A stretch of DNA of 64,000 bases from Leuconostoc gelidum subsp. gelidum KCTC 3527 (GTDB lineage: Bacteria > Bacillota > Bacilli > Lactobacillales > Lactobacillaceae), in assembly GCF_000166715.1 (NCBI RefSeq), contig NZ_AEMI01000036.1:124001-188000 (forward strand), read 5' to 3'. Under the pieces are notes generated by a model, which searched no databases, was not told the origin of the DNA, and worked only from the letters and a program-made list of their open reading frames with translations. Shown piece by piece: positions 9,304-15,764 of the stretch. Positions within the stretch are counted from its first letter, which is position 1, and each line of letters opens with the position of its first letter. A program made the position numbers and the translations under genes.

Positions 9304-9579
9304 ATGGCTAACAAGCAAGAATTAGTAGATTCAGTTGCAAAAGCAACTGGTTTGACAAAGAAAGATGCTACTGCATCAGTTGATGCAGTATTTGCCTCAA
9401 TTGAAGCAGCTTTGAAGAATGGCGAAAAAGTTCAATTGATTGGTTTTGGTAACTTTGAAGTTCGTGATCGCGCAGCTCGTAAGGGCCGTAATCCACAAAC
9501 AGGTGCAGAAATTGAAATTCCAGCATCAAAAGTACCAGCTTTCAAGCCTGGTAAGGCTTTGAAGGAAGCTGTTAAATAA
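9304..9579 (+). CDS. hup: DNA-binding protein HU
   Basis: 91 residues. [22 protein letters not shown] opens the family fold, and [41 protein letters not shown] is the DNA-contacting beta-arm region (described in parts: [27 protein letters not shown]). HU is the abundant nucleoid protein that bends DNA. The codon use is strongly biased, as expected for a highly expressed gene, and the ribosome-binding site is AGGAG. Its location after der is typical for Firmicutes. Confidence 0.97.
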   Translation: MANKQELVDSVAKATGLTKKDATASVDAVFASIEAALKNGEKVQLIGFGNFEVRDRAARKGRNPQTGAEIEIPASKVPAFKPGKALKEAVK

Positions 9580-9660
9580 ATAATCGTTTAAAAACATATT
9601 TAAAATAGTTTTTGAAACATGTTAGAATAAATTTCTTATTTTAACACACTTCAACACACA

Positions 9661-9692
9661 AAAAGTAACTCTTAAAAAGGGTTACTTTTTTT
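9661..9692 (+). terminator. Intrinsic terminator after hup
   Basis: AAAGTAACTC (9662-9671) pairs with GGGTTACTTT (9679-9688, one wobble) and runs into a T-tract. Confidence 0.88.
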
Positions 9693-9697
9693 ATTAG

Positions 9698-9744
9698 TAT
9701 CATAATTGAGACTTATTATTATACAATAAGTCTCAATTATGATA
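9698..9744. repeat. Perfect 20-bp inverted repeat upstream of first csbD
   Basis: The arms 9698-9717 and 9725-9744 are exact reverse complements around the 7-base centre ATTATAC. It is AT-rich and not followed by a T-run in the + direction, so it is not an obvious terminator. It overlaps the likely csbD promoter region: TATACA at 9720-9725 and TAAAAT at 9743-9748 are 17 bp apart. It could be an operator or a cruciform. The second csbD gene has no equivalent. Confidence 0.8.
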
Positions 9745-9788
9745 AAATCAGTTTGTAACATCAAATAAAATTTCAAGGAGAATTAATT

Positions 9789-10016
9789 ATGACAGTTGAA
9801 GAAAAGTTTGATAACGCCAAGGACAAAATTGCTGGTAAGGCAAAAGAAGTAGAAGGTAAGGTTACCGGTGACAAAAGTCGCGAAGCAGAAGGTAAGGCAC
9901 AAAGTTTCTTTGGTAAAGCTAAGGATAAAGTTGTAGATGCTACCGAGGCAGTAAAAGATAAAGCAGAAGACGCTTTTGAAGCAGTAAAAGATGGCGTTGA
10001 CAACCTCAAAAAGTAG
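9789..10016 (+). CDS. CsbD-family stress protein (copy 1)
   Basis: 75 residues, hydrophilic, rich in Lys, Asp, Glu and Ala, with the CsbD core [34 protein letters not shown]. In Bacillus, CsbD is a sigma-B general stress protein of unknown mechanism. The C-terminus adds Ala/Lys-rich helix-like repeats ([21 protein letters not shown]). A close paralogue lies at 14870-15076. Both share the leader pattern TTGTAACATCAAATAA followed by CAAGGAG, indicating a duplicated gene with its ribosome-binding region. Confidence 0.88.
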   Translation: MTVEEKFDNAKDKIAGKAKEVEGKVTGDKSREAEGKAQSFFGKAKDKVVDATEAVKDKAEDAFEAVKDGVDNLKK

Positions 10017-10029
10017 TCCATATTATTAT

Positions 10030-10062
10030 AAATCGTTATCCTAAAGGATAACGATTTTTATT
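10030..10062 (+). terminator. Intrinsic terminator after csbD copy 1
   Basis: AAATCGTTATCC (10030-10041) pairs perfectly with GGATAACGATTT (10046-10057) across TAAA, then TTTATTT. Confidence 0.92.
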
Positions 10063-10256
10063 TAAGATTAGGGTAGGTTGGTAGTTGAATCAGCAATTGC
10101 GTAAATTAAAAAATCGGACATAGTGTTCATAGCTTTTTTTATGTTAAAATAATATGTTATTAGAAATGCACAGTTAGACAAGAAAACATGATCATTTAAA
10201 TAACGTGTATTAATATTATTTAGCATGTTAAAAGTGCACTTTTAAGGGAGCAATTT

Positions 10257-11522
10257 ATGGAAACGAATTATGCACAACAAATGTTAGATGCTTTATCGAG
10301 TGGGCAACTAGAAGGCGCGCAACGTTTATTTACGCAATCTTTACGACATGATAATGACGATTTAATATATAGTTTAGCCGAAGAGTTATATGCACTTGGT
10401 TTTTTAAATCAATCACGAAGAGCTTATAAAAAATTATTAGAAAAATATCCGAAAGAGGATGAAATTCGTACGGCATTGGCAGATATAGCAATTGAAGACG
10501 GTGAGATTGATGAAGCACAAAATTATTTAGCCCAAATTCAACCAAGTTCAGAGTCTTATTTACGTTCATTACTTGTAAAAGCTGATATTTACCAGAGCGA
10601 AGGGTTGAATGAGTCCGCCGAATATAGTTTGTTACAAGCTGAAAAAATTGCGCCAGATGAGGATGTTATTCAATTTGCTTTGGCGGAATTTTACTATGCT
10701 AATCAGGCCTTTAAAAAAGCAATCATACGTTATCGTGCTTTATTGCTAAAAGGGCAACGCGAGATTAGTCGTGTAGATATCGTTGCTCGTATTGGTGTTG
10801 CTTACGCACAGATAGGTAATTATGAAAATGCTATTGGCTATTTAGAACAAATTAAGTTGAATAAAATGACAACAGATACGCGTTTTCAGTTAGCAATTTT
10901 ATATCAAGAAAATAATCGTGAAGAAGAAGCAATTCGTATCTTTAATGATATTTTGGAAATTGATCCAAAATATACATCTGTTTATCCATTACTAGGTCTT
11001 GCTTATGAAAAGCAGCAACAACTAGATGATGCTTATCGTACATATCAGGCTGGTTTAGCACAAGATGAGACAAATGTACGTTTATATCGTTTGGCGGGCT
11101 TAGCGGCTGAAAAAACAGGAGATAAAACGACAGCAAAGGGATACTACCATAAAGCTTTGAAAATTGATGATGCTGATGTCATGACAATTATTGCGTTGTC
11201 TGAACTATTAATAACCCAGCATAAATTTGATGAAATGATTAATATGTTAACACAATACTTGGCTGAGGATATTTCGGATCCACAATTTTATTGGTATTTA
11301 GCACGCGCTTATCAGGTTACAGGTAATGATGATAAGGCGCAAGAATATTGGGAACAATCAGAACCTTTGTTTCAAGAAAATGCCACGTTCATGTTAGATA
11401 TCATAGAATGGTACCATCAACAAGGTATTCGTGATGCGGAAATTTCTGCTATGAAACAGTACTTATTTTTGGAACCAAACGATGCGGATATGCAGATACG
11501 ATTGGAAGATTTAGTTTTTTAA
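10257..11522 (+). CDS. Tetratricopeptide repeat protein (YpiA-like)
   Basis: 421 residues made almost wholly of TPR helical pairs. Repeats are recognisable from about residue 20 to the end, for example LYALGFLNQSRRAYKKLLEKYP, GNYENAIGYLEQIK, NREEEAIRIFNDILEIDPKY and GDKTTAKGYYHKALKIDDADV. There is no signal peptide or transmembrane segment, so it is cytoplasmic and probably a protein-interaction scaffold. Placement between hup and cca resembles the ypiA region of Bacillus, but no partner can be named. The ribosome-binding site is AGGGAG. Confidence 0.82.
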   Translation: METNYAQQMLDALSSGQLEGAQRLFTQSLRHDNDDLIYSLAEELYALGFLNQSRRAYKKLLEKYPKEDEIRTALADIAIEDGEIDEAQNYLAQIQPSSESYLRSLLVKADIYQSEGLNESAEYSLLQAEKIAPDEDVIQFALAEFYYANQAFKKAIIRYRALLLKGQREISRVDIVARIGVAYAQIGNYENAIGYLEQIKLNKMTTDTRFQLAILYQENNREEEAIRIFNDILEIDPKYTSVYPLLGLAYEKQQQLDDAYRTYQAGLAQDETNVRLYRLAGLAAEKTGDKTTAKGYYHKALKIDDADVMTIIALSELLITQHKFDEMINMLTQYLAEDISDPQFYWYLARAYQVTGNDDKAQEYWEQSEPLFQENATFMLDIIEWYHQQGIRDAEISAMKQYLFLEPNDADMQIRLEDLVF

Positions 11523-11636
11523 ATGACCAAATCATTAACTTATCTGTAATTGAATAAATGATCAACTACAAATGTTTTGTATGAATTTTAATTTTAAAAA
11601 GAACCTCAAGTTTAAACGTATTAATTGTATGTTTTT

Positions 11637-11645
11637 TGGTATAAT
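11637..11645 (+). promoter_or_regulatory. Extended -10 promoter element before cca
   Basis: TATAAT at 11640-11645 is preceded by TGG, giving the TGn extended -10. No good -35 is seen. The expected start is about 14 bases before the cca ATG. Confidence 0.6.
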
Positions 11646-11665
11646 TTGATTAAGGACTTTTAACG

Positions 11666-12877
11666 ATGAAAATTAATACACTGCCACAAGAATTTATTGA
11701 CGCGCAACCTGTTTTGAAGACACTTGAAAATGCTGGATTTGAAGCTTATTTTGTTGGCGGGGCAGTGCGTGACATGCTTTTAAATAAACCGATACATGAT
11801 GTGGATATTGCGACCTCTGCTTTTCCTGAAGAAGTTAAATTGTTGTTTGATAAAACGATAGATACTGGTATTCAGCATGGGACGGTCATGGTGTTAGATC
11901 ATGGTGCGGGTTATGAAATAACAACATTTAGAACTGAATCAACCTATACAGACTTTCGTAGACCTGATAAGGTAACATTCGTTCGTAGTCTGAAAGAAGA
12001 TTTAAAAAGGCGAGACTTCACGATCAATGCACTAGCCATGAATTATTCTGGTGATATGGTGGATCTATTTGACGGGTTAAGCGATTTAAAAAATGGTATT
12101 GTGCGAGCTGTTGGAGACGCGGAAGTACGGTTTACAGAAGACGCTTTGCGCATGATGAGAGCCTTACGATTTAGTGCCCAACTTGAGTTTGCTATTGATT
12201 TTAATACGCAACAGGCACTGCGTAAGTTAGCGCCTAATCTTGAAAAAATTGCTGTTGAACGCATTCGAGTGGAATTTGAAAAATTATTAATGGGATCACA
12301 AGCATCGGAGAGTCTCCAAATAGCAATCCGTGATCAGATGATGGCATATTTACCTGGTGACATTGTCACGTGGGACTTATCAAGGGTAATATTAGATCTT
12401 GAATCTAATCAAGCTAATACCGCACAAGTAGCTTGGACCCATTTATTGGCCCGTTCAGATTTAAATGAAAAAAAAATAACGCAATTTATGCGCATATGGA
12501 AAATGAGCCGTGAAGATATAAAAGTGACTGCCCTTATTGCACCTTTGGTACGTCATATTGAAGCTGTTCGTAAATTTCAGCTCTATCAAGTCTATGCATA
12601 TCGTGACATATTGTTTGAGGTGTTATGTTTGATGAGAGTGCCCGATGAAACAGTGCAACAGATAAACACTATATTTGCAACTTTACCAATCTCTAAAAGC
12701 GCTGATCTGGCAATTAATGGGGCTGATTTAATAATGACTGGTTTAGTAAAACCTGGGCCTGAAATGGGGCGCACATTAAGAATGATGGAAAAGGCAGTTG
12801 TGCTTGGTCAACTTGAAAACACACCTGATGTACTATTAACATATATAAAGGGGTTGAAGTCCGATGACAAAAATTAA
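11666..12877 (+). CDS. cca: CCA tRNA nucleotidyltransferase
   Basis: 403 residues, class II type. The nucleotidyltransferase head shows FVGGAVRDMLL (about residues 30-40), the metal-binding DVDIATSA, and RRDFTINALAM. The neck motif RFTEDALRMMRALRFSAQ follows at about residue 155. The enzyme adds or repairs the 3' CCA end of tRNAs. The 3' end overlaps dfrA by 14 bases, so cca-dfrA-degV are likely one transcript. No unusual substitutions were noticed in the head domain. Confidence 0.95.
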   Translation: MKINTLPQEFIDAQPVLKTLENAGFEAYFVGGAVRDMLLNKPIHDVDIATSAFPEEVKLLFDKTIDTGIQHGTVMVLDHGAGYEITTFRTESTYTDFRRPDKVTFVRSLKEDLKRRDFTINALAMNYSGDMVDLFDGLSDLKNGIVRAVGDAEVRFTEDALRMMRALRFSAQLEFAIDFNTQQALRKLAPNLEKIAVERIRVEFEKLLMGSQASESLQIAIRDQMMAYLPGDIVTWDLSRVILDLESNQANTAQVAWTHLLARSDLNEKKITQFMRIWKMSREDIKVTALIAPLVRHIEAVRKFQLYQVYAYRDILFEVLCLMRVPDETVQQINTIFATLPISKSADLAINGADLIMTGLVKPGPEMGRTLRMMEKAVVLGQLENTPDVLLTYIKGLKSDDKN

Positions 12878-13364
12878 AATGGTGTGGGCAGAAGATCAGC
12901 AGCATGCTATTGGTAAAGATGGAAAATTACCTTGGCATATACCCGCTGATTTGAAATTATTTCGCGAAGAGACAACGGATACATTAATGATTATGGGGCG
13001 TACAACATGGTTAAGTATTGGCCGACCCTTGCCAAATAGAACAAGTTTAGTGTTAACGAGACAACCGACATGGCAAACCGATTTTGACGATGTTTTGATT
13101 GCACATTCTTCTGATGACGTGTTATCGTTTATTAAGAATGATTCAAGAGATGTCTCTATTGTGGGTGGCGCGTCGATTTATCGTACTTTTATGCCATATG
13201 CGACTGATTTAATCGTGACACGTATTGACGCTGTGATTAATGGTGATACCTTTGTGGATGAAATCGATTTAACGCAGTTTGAGTTAATTAGTCAACAGCT
13301 ACATGAAAAAGATGATAAGAATGAATATGCCTTTGTTGTAGAACGTTATCAGCGTAAGAATTGA
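12864..13364 (+). CDS. dfrA: Dihydrofolate reductase
   Basis: 166 residues. The N-terminal MVWAEDQQHAIGKDGKLPWHIPADLKLF carries the substrate-binding LPWHIPAD element, IMGRTTWLSIGRPLPNR binds NADPH, and IVGGASIYRTF is the Gly-Gly loop. It reduces dihydrofolate to tetrahydrofolate and is the trimethoprim target. The start sits within the end of cca, preceded by AAGGGG, and degV follows after 7 bases. Confidence 0.95.
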   Translation: MTKIKMVWAEDQQHAIGKDGKLPWHIPADLKLFREETTDTLMIMGRTTWLSIGRPLPNRTSLVLTRQPTWQTDFDDVLIAHSSDDVLSFIKNDSRDVSIVGGASIYRTFMPYATDLIVTRIDAVINGDTFVDEIDLTQFELISQQLHEKDDKNEYAFVVERYQRKN

Positions 13365-13371
13365 GGAGAAA

Positions 13372-14223
13372 ATGTCTAATATTAAAATTGTTACAGATTC
13401 AGCGGTTGCCTTAACTCCAGAAGAAATAAAACAATATGATATAACAGTTATACCGCTGACCGTCCAAATTGATGGTGTCGTGTATGAAGATGGTGTAACT
13501 ATTCAACGCGATGAATTTTTAGAAAAAATGACAACAAGCCATAGCTTACCGCAAACTTCTCAACCATCAATTGGTAAATTTCAAGCAGTTTATGAGGCTA
13601 TTCATGAAAAAAATCCAGATACTGAAATTTTGAGTTTACATATATCTTCAGGTTTATCTGGTACGGTACATGCAGCTGATCAGGCAGCAGCACTGACAGC
13701 TGCTAAAATTACCACCTTTGATACGTTAAATGCCGATCGTGCACAAGCTTTTTGTGTTTTAGCTGCGGCTAAAATGGCACAAGATGGCGCCACGATGTCT
13801 GAAATTTTGATTGAAATTAAAAAAATACGTGAGAATTCTCACACGTTTTTAAGTTTCACATCACTCGATAATATGGTTGCTGGTGGACGTCTTAGTAAAA
13901 CATCTGGGCTTATTGGCAACCTACTTAACATTAAAGTTGGTGCTGGTGTCGACAAAACAGGGTCAGTTGAAGTCATTACAAAAGGTCGTGGTATGAAGGC
14001 ACTTAGTAAATTTAATGATGGCGTGATTGCTAAGATGCAAGCATATTCTGACATATTAGCAATTGGCGTCTCACATGCAGGTGTTCCAGAGGTTGCTGAG
14101 AAAATGGCAGTACGCTTAAACAAAATTTGGCCAGATATTAAAATTGAAGTGATGACAACAGGGCCTATCATATCAACTCATACTGGTGTTGGTGCATTGG
14201 CTATTTTGTACCATGCACGTTGA
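13372..14223 (+). CDS. DegV family fatty-acid-binding protein
   Basis: 283 residues. IKIVTDSAVALTPEEI opens the DegV fold, TSQPSIGKFQAVYEA and LHISSGLSGTVHAADQAA form the lipid head-group site, and GGRLSKTSGLIGNLLNIK is the second conserved block. DegV/FakB proteins bind fatty acids and, with FakA kinase, can feed exogenous fatty acids into phospholipid synthesis. FakA is not encoded here, so a FakB role is an inference. The ribosome-binding site is GAGGAG. The stop codon is embedded in a 21-bp terminator stem. Confidence 0.9.
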   Translation: MSNIKIVTDSAVALTPEEIKQYDITVIPLTVQIDGVVYEDGVTIQRDEFLEKMTTSHSLPQTSQPSIGKFQAVYEAIHEKNPDTEILSLHISSGLSGTVHAADQAAALTAAKITTFDTLNADRAQAFCVLAAAKMAQDGATMSEILIEIKKIRENSHTFLSFTSLDNMVAGGRLSKTSGLIGNLLNIKVGAGVDKTGSVEVITKGRGMKALSKFNDGVIAKMQAYSDILAIGVSHAGVPEVAEKMAVRLNKIWPDIKIEVMTTGPIISTHTGVGALAILYHAR

Positions 14224-14266
14224 GCACAATAAAACCCAAACTATGTTTGGGTTTTATTGTGCTCAA
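14220..14266 (+). terminator. Long terminator overlapping the degV stop codon
   Basis: A perfect 21-bp stem (14220-14240 with 14246-14266, loop CTATG) starts one base before the TGA stop of degV. The upper part AAAACCCAAA/TTTGGGTTTT followed by ATT is terminator-like. It would also work for minus-strand transcripts from the decayed gene next door. Confidence 0.85.
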
Positions 14267-14342
14267 ATTTTTGATATTGTAAATATTTATCAAAATTAAT
14301 ACGTTAGTATCAGATTGGTTTAAAAAATTGATCAGGAAAAAA

Positions 14343-14740
14343 TTAAGGGAGCACATCAGTTTTGAGAAATACAGGTTTATTAACTTCTTGTGGGCGCCAT
14401 CCTAGAAAAGGCGGGTATGTATTTTATTTCGTAATGTAATATGGTTCGAATTTGCAATATCTAATGTGTCAACATGATAGGTTAAATTAAATAATGTTTT
14501 GTATCTTGTGTCCATACATTCTGTCTATTCTTCAATTTTATTTGCAGCACCCAATAGAGAAGATATCTTTAATTGAAACATTTTGATTCGTTATAAATTG
14601 TTGAAATTGATTTGTAGTCCGATAAAGTAGGAGATTAATAAAACATTTTTCATAGTCATCACTGGTCATGTTTTTAACGAGATTCAGTGCACGTATATGT
14701 ACGCCTCGAAGTGGTAACCAGCAGGCAGTGAACGACCCAG
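14343..14740 (-). pseudogene. Decayed gene remnant, family unrecognised
   Basis: No intact ORF occupies 14270-14820, but the minus strand keeps coding-like stretches in different frames. One block just before a TAA at 14343-14345 reads PPFLGWRPQEVNKPVFLKTDVLP. A second, at about 14550-14725, reads through LRGVHIRALNLVKNMTSDDYEK into NLLLYRTTNQFQQF. Stops and frame changes separate them. This looks like a gene broken by several indels, flanked by degV and csbD copy 2. The family is not recognised and the exact limits are uncertain. Confidence 0.4.
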
Positions 14741-14800
14741 AATAATGATAGTGCGGCTGACTTTAAATATTTTGTGCCAATGCCAGCATGAGCATATATT

Positions 14801-14829
14801 TTGAAATAATTTAATAATGACGTTACAAT
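14801..14829 (+). promoter_or_regulatory. Promoter of csbD copy 2
   Basis: TTGAAA (14801-14806) and TACAAT (14824-14829) with an exact 17-bp spacer, a good vegetative-type promoter. No sigma-B-like motif was recognised. Confidence 0.75.
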
Positions 14830-14869
14830 ATACTTGTAACATCAAATAAGAATCAAGGAGAATAACATT

Positions 14870-15076
14870 ATGTCAATTGAAGAAAAGTTTGATAGCGCCA
14901 AGGACAAGATTGCTGGCAAGGCAAAAGAAGTAGAAGGCAAGGTTACCGGTGACAAAAATCGCGAAGCAGAGGGTAAAGCACAAGGTGTTCTAGGCAAAGT
15001 GAAAGATACAATCACAGATGTTAAGGATAACGTTAAAGATACTATTGCAGATTTAAAAAAAGATAGCAAAAAGTAA
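14870..15076 (+). CDS. CsbD-family stress protein (copy 2)
   Basis: 68 residues, nearly identical to copy 1 over the first 40 residues ([33 protein letters not shown]). The C-terminus differs and is rich in D, K, V and T (KDTITDVKDNVKDTIADLKKDSKK). Like copy 1 it should be a small soluble stress protein of unknown mechanism. It has its own consensus-like promoter and terminator, so it is expressed independently. Confidence 0.88.
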   Translation: MSIEEKFDSAKDKIAGKAKEVEGKVTGDKNREAEGKAQGVLGKVKDTITDVKDNVKDTIADLKKDSKK

Positions 15077-15092
15077 TTTAAACTATAAAGTT

Positions 15093-15124
15093 AAAAGGAA
15101 CTGACATTTGTTAGTTCCTTTTTA
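15093..15124 (+). terminator. Intrinsic terminator after csbD copy 2
   Basis: A 14-bp stem (15093-15106 with 15109-15122, one G-U) with a two-base centre, ending in a T-tract. The core is AAGGAACT/AGTTCCTT. Confidence 0.9.
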
Positions 15125-15406
15125 TTCGTAAGATAAGTTTAAGTGATGTGTGGTATCACATTAAAAAATGTCGATGATACTTTAATATTTAAATAATCTG
15201 GCTCAGGCATAATTAAAGACATAAACTTAGCAGGTTGACTTCTTTTAAATTCTCATTCTTCCAAATGCAAAATTTTTACACTATACCTGCTAGTTTTTTA
15301 TTTGCCTATATACTGATAATGATTACAGCTAGTTACATAGAACTATAAAGCAAGTGACACAGTAGTGTTGAATCAATATAAATGGTTCGTTTAAAATTAT
15401 TTATAC

Positions 15407-15446
15407 ATTGCATACGCTAATTTTTTGGAAAACCATCGTATGCAAT
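15407..15446. repeat. 10-bp inverted repeat upstream of the aromatic operon promoter
   Basis: ATTGCATACG (15407-15416) and CGTATGCAAT (15437-15446) are exact reverse complements 20 bases apart, ending 22 bases before the -35 hexamer. It could be a regulator site or the stem of a short RNA. The rest of 15125-15468 holds no ORF or recognised motif except TAGCAGGT (15228-15235) and ACCTGCTA (15285-15292), which could form a long-looped hairpin before a T-run. Confidence 0.6.
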
Positions 15447-15468
15447 AATGTTGTAAAATAATGAGAAT

Positions 15469-15497
15469 TTGACAAATTCAATATTAGGAAGTATAAT
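15469..15497 (+). promoter_or_regulatory. Consensus promoter of the aromatic operon
   Basis: TTGACA (15469-15474), a 17-bp spacer and TATAAT (15492-15497): a perfect match to the sigma-A consensus. The start near 15504 gives a leader of about 260 bases before tkt. Such a strong promoter is typical of operons controlled afterwards by attenuation. Confidence 0.9.
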
Positions 15498-15527
15498 TAA
15501 TATATTAAATAATGATAAGAGAATAAA

Positions 15528-15590
15528 ATGATGGATAAGCAAATTTTGAAAAGAAAAAATAATAGTTATTATTACTTCTGGTTTATGTAG
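15528..15590 (+). CDS. Aromatic-rich leader peptide of the tkt-aro operon
   Basis: A 20-codon ORF (ATG 15528 or the adjacent ATG 15531, TAG 15588-15590) begins 24-27 bases into the predicted transcript. Its C-terminal residues are NSYYYFWFM: six consecutive aromatic residues at 15567-15584, covering all three aromatic amino acids. A weak AAGAGA Shine-Dalgarno-like element is at 15517-15522, 8 bases before the second ATG. The peptide directly precedes a series of mutually exclusive hairpins and the operon for aromatic amino acid synthesis, the classic setting of a leader peptide used as an amino-acid sensor. It is not similar to any protein family, as expected. Confidence 0.8.
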   Translation: MMDKQILKRKNNSYYYFWFM

Positions 15591-15594
15591 AACC

Positions 15595-15690
15595 GTCGCT
15601 AAGTGCGTCGGTTTTCGACGCACTTAGCGACCAGGAGCTTTTCAAGGTTCAGTCACTAAGTGGAATTTCAACACTTAGTGACTTTTTATT
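15595..15690 (+). promoter_or_regulatory. Attenuator of the aromatic operon: alternative hairpins and first terminator
   Basis: Segment 1 (15595-15610) pairs with segment 2 (15616-15631) as a perfect 16-bp stem. Segment 3 (15651-15662, AGTCACTAAGTG) pairs with segment 4 (15672-15683, CACTTAGTGACT) as a 12-bp terminator followed by TTTTTATTT. Segment 2 can instead pair with segment 3 over 11 positions (10 matched), which would block the 3:4 terminator. This 1:2, 2:3, 3:4 logic is that of leader-peptide attenuators. Segment 1 starts only 4 bases after the leader stop. Confidence 0.8.
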
Positions 15691-15713
15691 TGGCAGCGTA
15701 TAACTGTTTTAAT

Positions 15714-15753
15714 AAACCGTACTAGGTGAACGACACTAGTACGGTTTTTTATT
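15714..15753 (+). terminator. Second terminator just before the tkt ribosome-binding site
   Basis: AAACCGTACTAG (15714-15725) pairs with CTAGTACGGTTT (15736-15747), followed by TTTATT. It lies between the first attenuator and the tkt AGGAG (15754-15758). Its left arm (15720-15728) can alternatively pair with segment 4 of the first terminator (15672-15680; 9 pairs, two G-U), so the two terminators may be linked in one switching chain. Confidence 0.8.
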
Positions 15754-15764
15754 AGGAGAGAATT

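Noticed and set aside
15595-15750. CRISPR-like or mobile repeat reading of the three related hairpins
   Set aside because: The similar arms are inverted and mutually complementary rather than regularly spaced direct repeats, and they end in T-runs.
15504-15764. T-box riboswitch controlling the aromatic operon
   Set aside because: No AGGGTGGNACCGCG-like T-box sequence or specifier-loop landmarks were found; the aromatic leader peptide explains the terminators better.
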